Assembly: GCA_964552725.1 (NCBI GenBank)
Contig: CAZKHU010000049.1
Span: 1-21,370 of the forward strand
Direction: 5' to 3'
DNA length: 21,370 nucleotides
Origin: DYTH01 sp964552725
Lineage (GTDB): Bacteria; Desulfobacterota; Syntrophia; Syntrophales; UBA5619
Each line of letters starts with the position of its first letter. The stretch's first letter is position 1. The position numbers were made by a program, and so were the translations under genes. Under the pieces are notes generated by a model. That model searched no databases and was not told the DNA's origin. It was given only the letters and a program-made list of their open reading frames with translations. Below are positions 1 to 9,601 of the stretch, in pieces.

Positions 1-909
1 GACTACCTCTCCGAGTGCTGGACGAAGCTGCGCGAAGGGACGCGAATATCGACGCTGCAAGGCCGGGCGCATTGGGGAGGCGCGTTGAGCGGCAGGGATA
101 TAGAGGCGGTCAACAAAACCATCAGCGGTCTGCTCAAACTGCTCTTTCCAGACCCGGAGGCAACGATCCCAGATGAGGAGTTTGAGTTTATCATCCGGAT
201 TGCTCTGGAGTCGCGACGTCGCGTCAAGGAGCAACAGAAACGCTGCCTGAAGACAGAGTTCCGCAATACTCACTTTAGTTACTTCATGGGCGTGGACGGT
301 GTAGAACAATTTGTTTCGACACCCGAGCTTCACAGTGATGAAGCAATCGAAGTGGATCCACTGCCTCCCGGACAGGTATGGGCGATAAGTCCGGGCGGAC
401 AGGATGCGGCGCCGTCTCTCTATCGCATTGAAGCGACGTGCGGCCCGGGTAATGGTGTGAAGATACTGAATGCACCTGTTCCGCCGGCGTTTCGAGAAAG
501 CGTCCGTTTTGGAGAGCAAAATCTTTACACGCAGGCAAAGTCCCTCGTTGGGGATCGCGATCCCCGCAATCATGAGTTTTCGGTGCAGTTGCGGGCAATG
601 GACACGGACAGATCGGGCCACGGTCTGGGACTGCCGGTTTTGGTGGCGCTGTGCGGATGCCTGATGGAGAGGAGCACGAAGGGAGGACTTATCATTGTGG
701 GCTCGCTCAACTTGGGAGGGTCAGTGGAGATGATCCCCAACCCGGTTGCCGTCGCCGGGTTGGGAGTCGAAAAAGGTGCCGCCCAGCTTCTCATGCCAGT
801 TTCTGCGCGCCGGCAACTTTTGGAGCTGCCGGATGAAATGGCGACAAAGGTGAACATTGTCTTCTACGCGGATCCGGCGGACGCCTTTATGAAGGCGATC
901 CTGGAATGA
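1..909 (+). CDS. brxL: BREX protein BrxL (Lon-like AAA+ protein), C-terminal part
   Basis: The reading frame is open from base 1, so the gene starts upstream of the window; 302 residues are present. The first TTG (85) is internal, because the codons before it still read as family sequence. The visible part covers the end of the AAA+ region (SGLLKLLFP near residue 42, a Lys/Arg-rich helix at 71-84), the conserved DPLPPGQV stretch at 119-126, and a Lon-like C-terminal domain (about 160-302) with GSLNLGGSVE and FYADPADAFMKA near the end. BrxL is the AAA+ component of type 1 BREX phage defence and is usually the last gene of that cluster, which fits its position before unrelated housekeeping genes. 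By hand alignment the Lon catalytic Ser (GPSAG) corresponds to GHGLG at 206-210, and I see no matching Lys, so peptidase activity is doubtful. The ATPase motifs lie outside the window. The family call is confident. Confidence 0.88.
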   Translation, partial: DYLSECWTKLREGTRISTLQGRAHWGGALSGRDIEAVNKTISGLLKLLFPDPEATIPDEEFEFIIRIALESRRRVKEQQKRCLKTEFRNTHFSYFMGVDGVEQFVSTPELHSDEAIEVDPLPPGQVWAISPGGQDAAPSLYRIEATCGPGNGVKILNAPVPPAFRESVRFGEQNLYTQAKSLVGDRDPRNHEFSVQLRAMDTDRSGHGLGLPVLVALCGCLMERSTKGGLIIVGSLNLGGSVEMIPNPVAVAGLGVEKGAAQLLMPVSARRQLLELPDEMATKVNIVFYADPADAFMKAILE

Positions 910-1094
910 AGGCATAGTTGCAACATACGTGGCAAAAATTACAGGCTCCGTAGAAAAGTCGGAAAGTAGGGTGTGGAAGTGGGCCAGTCAAGAAGACAGG
1001 GCTGTTCACTTTTTACGACCGAAGATGGCTCACTTCGAAAAGAACTTCGGCTCCGGTGAAATCGTGGGGCTGGACATCCTCGCTCGCCCGACAA

Positions 1095-2036
1095 TTATGC
1101 CGTTAGAAATTCCTGCGCCTTGGCAACCTCGAAGCGGCTGCCGATGTAAATAGGGCAACGCTGGTCGAGGTCATCGATCCGGAGCGAGAGGATATCCTCA
1201 TGGCCGTTGGTGGCGCTCCCGCCCGCCTGTTCAACGATGAAGGCCAGCGGCTGCAGTTCGAAGAGCATTCTCAGCTTGCCGCGGGGATTATTTTTCAGGG
1301 CCGGGTAGGTGAACACCCCGCCCCTCTTTATCAGTATCTGATTGATGTCAGGGACAAAACCGCCGCTGTAGCGCAGCTTGTACCCTGCGGCTTCCAGATA
1401 CTCCAGATATTTGAGGTGCCCATCTTCGCAATCGCGCCGGATCCCGCCGGGGCTGTAGATGGAGCCCCGTTCCTTCATCATGATGTTTGCCTGGGACAGG
1501 ACGTATTCGCCTTCCCGGTTGAGAACAAACTCGTGGGTTCCATTTCCGGCGGAATATACCATCGTGATGAGCGGTCCGTAGGTTATGTAAAGCGCCGCCA
1601 CCATCGTATCCTTGCCGCAGGCGAACATCGATTCCCTGTGAATGCCGATGACGGTGCCGATCGCGAGGTTGGTATCGACGAGCGAGGATCCGTCCAGCGG
1701 ATCGGCCGTGACAAAATACTGCTCCGTCCCCTTGCCGCCTATCTGAATCACGGTGTCCTGTTCCTCGGATGCGTACTCCCGGACAAAGCCTGAGTACTGG
1801 AGCTGGGTCTTGAGAATTTCATCCGCGCTCCTGTCCAGGGAAAGCTGGTCCTCTCCATAGAGGTTCTGGAAGCCGGCCAGTTTTCTGTTGGACTCATGGA
1901 TTTTCGCGGATATGTACTTTCCGGTAACGGCAATCTGCCAGATAAGACGGCGCAGTTCCGTTTCAACGCCTTCCATCCACATGTGACGCCGCAAATCGAC
2001 AATAAACCTTGTGTAATCACATATTCCTTCGCCCAT
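1095..2036 (-). CDS. fbp: Class I fructose-1,6-bisphosphatase
   Basis: The 313-residue protein hydrolyses fructose-1,6-bisphosphate to fructose-6-phosphate in gluconeogenesis, in the cytoplasm. The class I signature DPLDGSS is at 112-118, with acidic metal-binding residues before it (EEQD at 91-94). The sugar-phosphate region RYSGGFVPD is at 222-230, and KLRMLFELQPLAFIVEQAGG at 254-273 is the typical C-terminal active-site block. Length is normal for the family. The ATG at 2036 is preceded by GGGAGGG with a 6-base gap, which supports this start. It lies 119 bases downstream of aat on the same strand, with its own promoter-like sequence between, so it may be read both with the clp operon and independently. 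Its 3' end converges on brxL. Confidence 0.95.
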   Translation of the reverse strand: MGEGICDYTRFIVDLRRHMWMEGVETELRRLIWQIAVTGKYISAKIHESNRKLAGFQNLYGEDQLSLDRSADEILKTQLQYSGFVREYASEEQDTVIQIGGKGTEQYFVTADPLDGSSLVDTNLAIGTVIGIHRESMFACGKDTMVAALYITYGPLITMVYSAGNGTHEFVLNREGEYVLSQANIMMKERGSIYSPGGIRRDCEDGHLKYLEYLEAAGYKLRYSGGFVPDINQILIKRGGVFTYPALKNNPRGKLRMLFELQPLAFIVEQAGGSATNGHEDILSLRIDDLDQRCPIYIGSRFEVAKAQEFLTA

Positions 2037-2129
2037 TTAATCCCTCCCCGCATAAGAAGTGCAGAAACTTCCCAACGTCTCTTATCCCGGGAAAGCCGGC
2101 TGACGCGCCTCTCCCATATATTGTCGCGC

Positions 2130-2159
2130 TTTATAAAACCTTATGAATCAAGAAGTCAA
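2130..2159 (-). promoter_or_regulatory. Putative sigma-70 promoter of fbp
   Basis: On the minus strand TTGACT (2154-2159) and TATAAA (2130-2135) are separated by 18 bases. This predicts a start near 2123 and a leader of about 86 bases before fbp. The -35 box overlaps the stop codon of aat, so fbp can be transcribed separately from the clp genes. Seen by eye only. Confidence 0.5.
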
Positions 2160-2849
2160 GTTTCCTGAAGAAACGCGCGCGGCCGTTGTCCGCTTTCTCC
2201 CCAGTTGGCCCTCAGGGTTTCCCGGCGCAGCGAATCATGCAGCAGACGGCAGAATTCTTCACGGGCAATGAAGCAGGCGCCCAGGCTCCTCAGATGTCCG
2301 GTCTCCACCTGACAATCGATGAGGTCAAATCCCCGCTCGCACAGAAAAGAAACAAGCGCGATCAAGGCTGCCTTGGAGGCGTTCGGAATTGCCGAAAACA
2401 TCGATTCGCCGAAAAACACGCGTCCCAGCGACACCCCGTAGAGACCTCCGACCATTGTCCCGTCTTGCCAGACCTCAACGGAATGCGCAAAACCGAGTTC
2501 GTGCAGCTTGCTGTAAGAATCAACCATTTCCAGGGTGATCCAGGTTCCGTCCTGCCCGGGACGCGGGCGGCTGCCGCAGGCGGAGATCACCGCAGGAAAC
2601 GCCCTGTCGAAGGTTGTCTCGACTATTCCCTTCTTGAGAAACTGCCTCATGCTCCGGGAGACGCGCAGCTCCGCCGGGAAAAGGACAAAACGCGGATCCG
2701 GCGCCCACCAGAGGAGCGGCTCGCCTTCGCTGTACCAGGGAAAAATGCCGGCGCTATAAGCGGCAAGGAGCCGCCGGGACGACAAATCGCCGCCTATGGC
2801 CAGAAGTCCGTCCGGTTCCGCTAATTCTACCGGGGGAAAGAGAATCTCG

Positions 2850-2872
<23 letters not shown>
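2156..2872 (-). CDS. aat: Leucyl/phenylalanyl-tRNA-protein transferase
   Basis: This 238-residue cytoplasmic enzyme transfers Leu or Phe from charged tRNA to proteins with N-terminal Arg or Lys, creating type 2 N-degrons. Family blocks in order are GIFPWY (42-47), WWAPDPR (55-61), HSVEVW (130-135), GGLYGVSLG, and GESMFS (155-160). Length is typical. The start at 2872 lies inside the end of clpA, a 23-base overlap suggesting translational coupling. The genes that recognise (clpS) and degrade (clpA) its products are directly upstream in the same direction, so the N-degron pathway is encoded as one unit. Confidence 0.95.
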
Positions 2873-5135
<2,263 letters not shown>

Positions 5136-5213
5136 CTAAGAATGCTCCTTGCACCTAAAAATGCATGCATAATTTGTTGATTTATGATGGTTTCCCCTTC
5201 AGACAACCGCCCC

Positions 5214-5233
5214 GGACGCGGCGGAGCGCGTCC
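5214..5233 (-). other. GC-rich stem-loop between clpS and clpA
   Basis: A 7-bp perfect stem (5214-5220 pairing with 5227-5233) with a 6-base loop lies in the 119-base gap between clpS and clpA. There is no T-run, so it is not a clear terminator. It could protect the clpS mRNA end or reduce read-through into clpA. The role is inference. Confidence 0.3.
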
Positions 5234-5254
5234 CGCCAATTTCCATAAAAACGC

Positions 5255-5566
5255 TCAGACCTCATCAAGGGAACACTTCAGCGGAAACTCCCGCTTTCTG
5301 GCCAACTTATGAACCATTGCCACCCGCGTTCTGGCTATATCGTAGGTATAAACGCCGCAGACGCCCGTCCCTTTCTTATGAACGTCGAGCATGATCCGGG
5401 TCGCCTCGGCCGCCGGCTTATGGAAAACGGCAATGAGAATCTCCACCACAAAATCCATCGTCGTATAATCGTCGTTGTGGAGGAGCACCCGGTACATTCT
5501 GGGTTCCTGCACCTCCTGCCCGGTTTCCACATCTTCCTCGGGCCGACCAAAAGTCTCTTCCGGCAT
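5255..5566 (-). CDS. clpS: ClpS adaptor protein (N-degron recognin)
   Basis: ClpS binds proteins with bulky N-terminal residues and delivers them to ClpA. The 103-residue protein has a flexible acidic N-terminus (1-22), then YRVLLHNDDYTTMDFVVEIL, in which N31, D32 and D33 match the amino-terminus-binding residues of the family. H63 in VHKKGTGVCG matches the second binding side chain. An open frame extends upstream to 5698, but the region includes the likely promoter (5597-5625). The ATG at 5566 follows GAGGGGAAGAGG, so this shorter start is chosen. It is first in the clpS-clpA-aat order. Confidence 0.94.
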   Translation of the reverse strand: MPEETFGRPEEDVETGQEVQEPRMYRVLLHNDDYTTMDFVVEILIAVFHKPAAEATRIMLDVHKKGTGVCGVYTYDIARTRVAMVHKLARKREFPLKCSLDEV

Positions 5567-5596
5567 CCTCTTCCCCTCAGCGTTTAAATCATGTGT

Positions 5597-5625
5597 AGTA
5601 TATTCAGTACAGGCGGTTGTGTCAA
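5597..5625 (-). promoter_or_regulatory. Putative sigma-70 promoter of clpS-clpA-aat
   Basis: On the minus strand TTGACA (5620-5625) and TATACT (5597-5602) are separated by 17 bases. The predicted start is near 5590, giving a leader of about 24 bases before the clpS ATG at 5566. It is nearly a consensus promoter and rules against the upstream alternative clpS start. Confidence 0.65.
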
Positions 5626-5696
5626 TTGAAGTTGAAGAAATATTTGACGGTGTACCCCGTATGTGCTGAATCTCTGCCGCAGGGGGAAATAAAATC

Positions 5697-5843
5697 ATGA
5701 ATAAAACAGCGGCTAAAATAAAAAGCGCTATGGTTCGCGCCCGTATTGAACCGGGATTAAAGACAAGCGCGGAGAAAAATTGGATTCAATATATCGGGAC
5801 CATAAATGGCAGGAAGAACCGGGACACATTCAGACTTATTTAA
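5697..5843 (+). pseudogene. RelB/DinJ-like antitoxin remnant
   Basis: A short frame of 48 codons begins with ATG and reads MVRARIEPGLKTSAEK at residues 12-27, the characteristic N-terminal strand and helix of RelB/DinJ-type antitoxins. After AEK the sequence stops looking like the family. A one-base shift at the A/T run near 5780 would give LDSI, as in intact relatives, and then similarity is lost again. I read it as a broken antitoxin that has lost its dimer and toxin-binding parts. No RelE-like or YafQ-like toxin follows. It overlaps by a few bases the divergent upstream region of clpS. It could still be expressed as a small protein, but there is no clear Shine-Dalgarno. Confidence 0.45.
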
Positions 5844-5876
5844 GTAACGTGTTGCGAGGATATATGCCAGGATTTC

Positions 5877-5945
5877 TCAGACGAGCGCTGCGGCAATCTG
5901 AACGGCATCCACGGTTTTAAGATCGGGATATTTTTCCGCAACCAT
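5877..5945 (-). pseudogene. C-terminal fragment of a PIN-domain (VapC-like) toxin
   Basis: On the minus strand the last 20 or so codons of a frame read YPDLKTVDAVQIAAALV and stop. The pattern L-x-T-x-D-A-x-x-x-A-A-A-L is the last conserved acidic block of PIN-domain ribonucleases. Upstream codons in this frame lie under the oppositely oriented ATPase gene and show no PIN features, and the usual final strand after the Asp block is also missing. It is therefore a relic truncated at both ends. The evidence is one short motif, so confidence is limited. Confidence 0.35.
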
Positions 5946-5991
5946 GAAAATATATCTTGATTTTCTTTCGCATGTATGAAATTTTATCGCC

Positions 5992-7230
5992 ATGGAACGT
6001 TTGGTGGCGAGATACCTGTTCGATCCCGAAATGACGGCGGACAAGATGATCTTCCTGACCGGTCCCCGGCAGGTAGGCAAGACGACCTTTGCCCGAAACT
6101 GGCTCAGCTCCGCCGGATGCAGTGATATGTATTTCAACTGGGATGATCCTGCCACCATTGCGGAATACCGTAGAAATCCGCTCTTTTTCAAAAACATCGT
6201 CGAGGAACGATACAAAGGCGAACCCGTTCCGATTGTGTTCGACGAAATCCACAAGCAGAAAAACTGGCGGGATATTCTCAAAGGATTTTACGATTCCAAC
6301 AGGGAGAAGATCCAGCTTCTGGTCACCGGAAGTTCGCGTCTGGGAATGTATCGAAAGTCGGGAGATTCGCTGGTGGGCCGATACTTTTCGTACCGGATGT
6401 TCCCTTTGGGGCTGGCCGAGGCGACGGCAGATTTTTCCTTCGTTCTGACCGACGATCTGCTCCTTGGAAATGGCGACGGTCTGCTGCGGGAGGTCAGAAA
6501 GGTCGTTACAGACAAACCCCGGGAGGCCTTGGGTGGATTGATCCGTTGGGGCGGTTTTCCGGAACCTTTCCTGAAGGCGTCGCCGAAATTTCACCGCCGC
6601 TGGCAGACCGATTACAAGACTCTTCTGACCAAGGAGGATGTCCGCGACCTGACTCGCATCGCCGATATCCGGGGACTCGAACATCTGGTCGAGCTCCTCC
6701 CCTCAAAGATCGGGGCGCCCCTGAGTGTCAATTCCCTGCGGGAGGATTTGAATTGCCACCACAGCACGGTCCTCAATTGGATCGAGATTCTAAAGGAGGT
6801 GTATCTGGCATTCACGATCAGGCCCTGGCACAGGCAGATCCAGCGCTCGCTGAAGAAGGAGCCCAAACTATACTTCTACGACTGGTCAATGCTGCAGGAG
6901 GCGGGACCCCGTTTTGAGAACTTCCTGGCGGTCAGTCTCATGAGAATGACTGCACGCTTCACGGAAACGGGCCTCGGAATTTTCGAGGTCATGTACATCC
7001 GCGACACGGCGAAACGGGAAGTCGATTTCGTGCTGGTTAAGGACAACAAGCCACTGGCCCTTTTCGAGGCAACAGAAGGCGGGCGGGAGATCACCCCGGC
7101 TATCCGGCATTTTGGTCGGCTGCTGAACCTCCCCTGCTATCAAATCGTCCGCGATCTGGACAGAGCAGAAGCATTCCCTGACAACTGTTTTCTGATTCCC
7201 GCCGCAGAGTTTTTGATGCTGACCGGATAA
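5992..7230 (+). CDS. AAA-family ATPase with C-terminal DUF4143 domain
   Basis: A 412-residue protein of the widespread AAA_14/DUF4143 group. Walker A GPRQVGKT is at 24-31, Walker B VFDEIH at 81-86, and a sensor-type VTGSSRL near 110. A winged-helix-like middle (around 235-290) is followed by a DUF4143 region related to PD-(D/E)XK nucleases, with REVDFVLV at 342-349. Where many relatives have an acidic residue followed by x-K (IEVK), this one has LFEAT at 357-361, so the nuclease-type Lys appears absent. An in-frame stop at 5977 fixes the start region. I see no good Shine-Dalgarno before the ATG at 5992. brnA starts 8 bases after the stop, suggesting co-transcription. The biological role of this family is not settled; related genes are frequent in mobile and toxin-rich regions. 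Confidence 0.85.
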   Translation: MERLVARYLFDPEMTADKMIFLTGPRQVGKTTFARNWLSSAGCSDMYFNWDDPATIAEYRRNPLFFKNIVEERYKGEPVPIVFDEIHKQKNWRDILKGFYDSNREKIQLLVTGSSRLGMYRKSGDSLVGRYFSYRMFPLGLAEATADFSFVLTDDLLLGNGDGLLREVRKVVTDKPREALGGLIRWGGFPEPFLKASPKFHRRWQTDYKTLLTKEDVRDLTRIADIRGLEHLVELLPSKIGAPLSVNSLREDLNCHHSTVLNWIEILKEVYLAFTIRPWHRQIQRSLKKEPKLYFYDWSMLQEAGPRFENFLAVSLMRMTARFTETGLGIFEVMYIRDTAKREVDFVLVKDNKPLALFEATEGGREITPAIRHFGRLLNLPCYQIVRDLDRAEAFPDNCFLIPAAEFLMLTG

Positions 7231-7238
7231 TTACGAAG

Positions 7239-7529
7239 ATGAAACCGCTGACCGATAAATCTGGGGAAGTTCGGGAATTGACCAGGGAAGATATGAAGTT
7301 TTTTCGACCTGCTGCTGAGGTGTTGCCGCAGGATCTTTTGGCGGTATTTCCGAAACGAAGGCCGGGGCAGCGGGGGGCTCAAGAGAGACCGGCGAAAGAA
7401 CCCGTCACCGTTCGTTACAGCCGTGATGTCTTGGAGTATTTTCGCACTGCCGGCCCCGGCTGGCAGGCGCGCATTGATGCCGCGCTGAAAGAGCGGGTTG
7501 CCCAGCGCCGCCAAAGCAGCGAAAGGTAG
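7239..7529 (+). CDS. brnA: BrnA-family antitoxin (no BrnT partner visible)
   Basis: This 96-residue protein has the BrnA layout: an N-terminal LTDKSGEVRELTREDM segment, FRPAAEVLP, a basic linker (38-55), then a ribbon-helix-helix DNA-binding end (VTVRYSRDVLEYFRTAGPGWQARIDAALKERV, about 56-88). In the family, BrnA neutralises the RNase BrnT encoded just upstream and represses the operon. Here no BrnT-like gene is upstream; the ATPase at 5992-7230 occupies that place, 8 bases away. Residues 56-96 are encoded within the 203-bp repeat and are duplicated at 9603-9728. The gene itself looks intact. It could be an orphan antitoxin, a regulator, or paired with the ATPase. Confidence 0.82.
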   Translation: MKPLTDKSGEVRELTREDMKFFRPAAEVLPQDLLAVFPKRRPGQRGAQERPAKEPVTVRYSRDVLEYFRTAGPGWQARIDAALKERVAQRRQSSER

Positions 7530-7605
7530 CTTTGGTTTTTCTTTCCTTTACTTTGTCGGTCACTTATGGCATAGGCCGCCCGAGGTTTTGATGAAAATAC
7601 CGGGA
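7403..7605. repeat. 203-bp direct repeat, copy 1
   Basis: This block is identical, base for base by my reading, to 9602-9804 (offset 2199). It covers codons 56-96 of brnA and the 76 bases after its stop. The match ends sharply on both sides (7402 and 7606 differ from 9601 and 9805). Confidence 0.95.
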
Positions 7606-7631
7606 AAATCGGCCATCCGGATGCTAAATGA

Positions 7632-8504
7632 TTATTTTTTCTCGACCAATGCTGCAATCTGCGGACGTAGCGAATTGATTATCGTATCGAAAGATGGCAA
7701 TCCCGGCACGAGGGGCCCCAACCATTGCTCCCAGGTCTTCTCGACGTAGGAAAGCATCTTTACATCAAAAAAGTCGTCAGGTCCCCTGAAGGTAACGCCA
7801 CGGACTGCACACTTTTCCTGCAAAAATGACTCAAAGCCGGAGAGATTCATGCGGACCCTGAAGACGTCCAGAACTCGCCACAGATCATAGTAGTCGCGGG
7901 AGCGGGAGCGGCTCCATCCCCTTGTATTCAGTTTTTCAACGTGCTGTAGTATCGCCCGCAACTTCTCCGCAATAATCTCCTCTAAAGCATAGACGCGCAA
8001 ACAAGCGTCCAGCAGCTCTCCGTATTCGTGGATTATCTTGCGGTTCTCCGGGAGTCGGAGAATCTTTTCATCCATCGTTACCTCGATCATCAGACGCGTT
8101 TGCGGCGTTCTCTGCCAGGGAAAGCGGGCTCGGATGATGAACGCCTCCTGGCCGCCGGGGTGCGGGTCATTTTCCGTATATCGCTCGCAGACAATTTCTA
8201 CTGGAGCATACACATCAAGGAGTTTGGCCGCCATATTGCCGGCATCGCGCATCGCCCGCTCCATCTCGTTGCCCCTGGGCGCATTCCCCAAAGAGGAGAA
8301 ATCCAGATCCTCCGAAAAGCGATAGTCTCCGAAATAGCATTTCTTCAGAGCAGTGCCTCCCTTGAAAACAAGGGTTTCGCGGAGCGCATCAATATGACTG
8401 ATCCCCGCCAGAATCCAGGAGATAAGATAATCCCTTTCCAGGACATCCCAGGGAATGCCCAGACGTTTACGCTCTTCTTCGAGACGCAGGCGCAGTGGTT
8501 TCAT
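7632..8504 (-). CDS. abiEii: AbiEii-type nucleotidyltransferase toxin
   Basis: The 290-residue toxin belongs to the AbiE type IV toxin-antitoxin and abortive-infection family (DNA polymerase beta-like nucleotidyltransferase). Motifs in order: GGT at 49-51 and SEDLDFS at 64-70, forming the G-G-x(n)-D-x-D nucleotide and metal site; EIIAEKLRA with the conserved Lys at 181; and RDYYDLW at 203-209. The ATG at 8504 forms an ATGA overlap with the abiEi stop, the usual coupling in this family. An in-frame ATG at 8555 would add 17 residues inside abiEi and is less likely. All active-site motifs look intact. Confidence 0.9.
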   Translation of the reverse strand: MKPLRLRLEEERKRLGIPWDVLERDYLISWILAGISHIDALRETLVFKGGTALKKCYFGDYRFSEDLDFSSLGNAPRGNEMERAMRDAGNMAAKLLDVYAPVEIVCERYTENDPHPGGQEAFIIRARFPWQRTPQTRLMIEVTMDEKILRLPENRKIIHEYGELLDACLRVYALEEIIAEKLRAILQHVEKLNTRGWSRSRSRDYYDLWRVLDVFRVRMNLSGFESFLQEKCAVRGVTFRGPDDFFDVKMLSYVEKTWEQWLGPLVPGLPSFDTIINSLRPQIAALVEKK

Positions 8505-9337
8505 GGTAAAAGCCTTCCGGGGAGGTTTTCCTGGATCATCCAACGCCGGTTGCATGTGCCTTGGCGCGGCCCCGTGGAATCGAGGGTCCGGTAACCCTTG
8601 ATGGGAATTTCAGCCAGGCGGCGGAGGCGTGTCTCAGCGACGCCATTCCTCTCCATGATCCAACCCAACCGCTTTGCTGCCGCCGCATCAAGCTTGAGTG
8701 CATATCCGGTGATGCGTTCAACATCCAGTTGGTCGCCCCTCGTTTCAAAGGCGTGCATAACCTCAGCGAAGTCCCCGCAGAGTTGGGGCATGGCGAGACC
8801 GTCGAGGAGAGTTCGCTCTGGGTCAGTCATGGTAATCCGGGCATCCCCACACCAGACATTCTCCATGCCGAAAAACCTTGCCGGCTTGACCTGAACGAAG
8901 CGGTAGCAAACATCGCCGACCGAATAGCCGGCTTTCGCCGTCTCTTTCTTTGCTCCGCGCAAGCGGGGAATGGAGGGCGATGATGTTGTGATATAAACAT
9001 TCCGCGGGATTTGCTTAGTTAAACCATGATATTGCAGTGCCGACCAGTGGCTGACAGCGGCGGGATTGACCAGATGCATGGCTATCTCAAACTCATGGAT
9101 TGGGGACACGCCGGGGACAGTGGACGAAATGGAATAGAGACCATGCCGCAGGCGGATGATCCATCCCGAATTCGTCAAATGATGAAGCGCCTGGCGCAAA
9201 TAGCTTTCCGAAAGGCCCACAGACGGAGCAAGCTCCCGGGCACGATCATTTGTGAAGATACGGTCTCCTGCCGCCGTTAATTTCCTGATCAATTCAACGC
9301 CGAGGGCGGTGTGTATGAGATGATTTCCGGACATCAT
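8501..9337 (-). CDS. abiEi: AbiEi-type antitoxin and transcriptional regulator
   Basis: A 278-residue protein upstream of abiEii. It has an N-terminal winged helix-turn-helix (about 10-70: FTNDRARELAPSVGLSESYLRQALHHLTNSGWIIRLRHGLYSI) and a middle domain with HWSALQYHGLTKQIPRNVYITTS (about 97-119) and TDPERTLLDGLAMPQLCG (about 171-188), as in AbiEi antitoxins. In the characterised streptococcal system AbiEi represses its own promoter and counters AbiEii without binding it. Two ATGs stand in tandem at 9337 and 9334 after AGAGGAAG; either may be used. It is transcribed from a near-consensus promoter at 9388-9416. Confidence 0.88.
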   Translation of the reverse strand: MMSGNHLIHTALGVELIRKLTAAGDRIFTNDRARELAPSVGLSESYLRQALHHLTNSGWIIRLRHGLYSISSTVPGVSPIHEFEIAMHLVNPAAVSHWSALQYHGLTKQIPRNVYITTSSPSIPRLRGAKKETAKAGYSVGDVCYRFVQVKPARFFGMENVWCGDARITMTDPERTLLDGLAMPQLCGDFAEVMHAFETRGDQLDVERITGYALKLDAAAAKRLGWIMERNGVAETRLRRLAEIPIKGYRTLDSTGPRQGTCNRRWMIQENLPGRLLP

Positions 9338-9387
9338 CTTCCTCTATCGAACAAACGAAAGAAATAATCAATTGAACTTTCGTAGAA

Positions 9388-9416
9388 ATATTATGGCAAT
9401 TGTACGCCTTTGTCAA
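9388..9416 (-). promoter_or_regulatory. sigma-70 promoter of abiEi-abiEii, with possible operator
   Basis: On the minus strand TTGACA (9411-9416) and TATAAT-like TAATAT (9388-9393) are separated by 17 bases, predicting a start near 9381 and a 44-base leader. The palindrome CAATTG occurs in the spacer (9397-9402) and again at 9369-9374, 28 bases apart. These are candidate half-sites for AbiEi autoregulation, which is inference. Confidence 0.7.
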
Positions 9417-9470
9417 CCATAATTCATATCATAATTCATATCATATCTACCATAAGGGGACAGATTTATT

Positions 9471-9575
9471 GCGAGTGCCCAGAAGACCGAGAAAAGCGGG
9501 TCCAAGCTTACGACTCTCCCCGACGAGCTCATGGAAAAGGTGGACATGGCGCTGAAGAACAGCCTGTCACTATAA
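9471..9575 (+). pseudogene. C-terminal remnant of a MazF/PemK-type toxin
   Basis: An open stretch of 34 codons plus stop ends with KLTTLPDELMEKVDMALKNSLSL, which has the form of the last helix of MazF-family endoribonucleases (gL-x-x-E-x-M-x-x-V-D-x-A-L-x-x-S-L-x-L). Nothing upstream in frame resembles the MazF core; the sequence passes through GGGGACAGATTTATT (9456-9470) into the abiE promoter region. It is an N-terminally deleted relic. Confidence 0.5.
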
Positions 9576-9601
9576 TAAGGAGCCTGCCCTTTTTTTCTCT
9601 T

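Larger units (their letters stand above)
7606..9601. other. Segment bracketed by 203-bp direct repeats (abiE insertion)
   Basis: About 2.0 kb between the two identical repeats carries abiEii, abiEi, their promoter and a MazF-like tail. With one repeat copy the unit is 2199 bp. Because the left copy completes an intact brnA and the right copy leads directly into the gene at 9817, removal by recombination between the repeats would restore brnA immediately followed by that gene. I see no integrase or transposase in it. Confidence 0.6.

Noticed and set aside
929..1153. 74-codon open frame downstream of brxL
   Set aside because: No ribosome-binding site, overlaps the 3' end of fbp on the other strand, and shows no recognisable family.
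1200..1793. 197-codon open frame on the plus strand
   Set aside because: It lies wholly antisense to fbp, whose protein is unmistakable; the translation shows no family features.
5255..5698. Long form of ClpS (147 residues)
   Set aside because: The extra 44 codons contain a near-consensus promoter and lack ClpS similarity; the ATG at 5566 has a good ribosome-binding site.
5917..6684. 255-codon open frame on the minus strand
   Set aside because: Antisense to the ATPase with Walker motifs; no features of its own. A different minus-strand frame carries the PIN-like tail.
9456..9470. GGGGACAGATTTATT, a string I associate with transposase-adjacent repeats
   Set aside because: Too short, with no transposase or second copy in the window, to call a mobile element.
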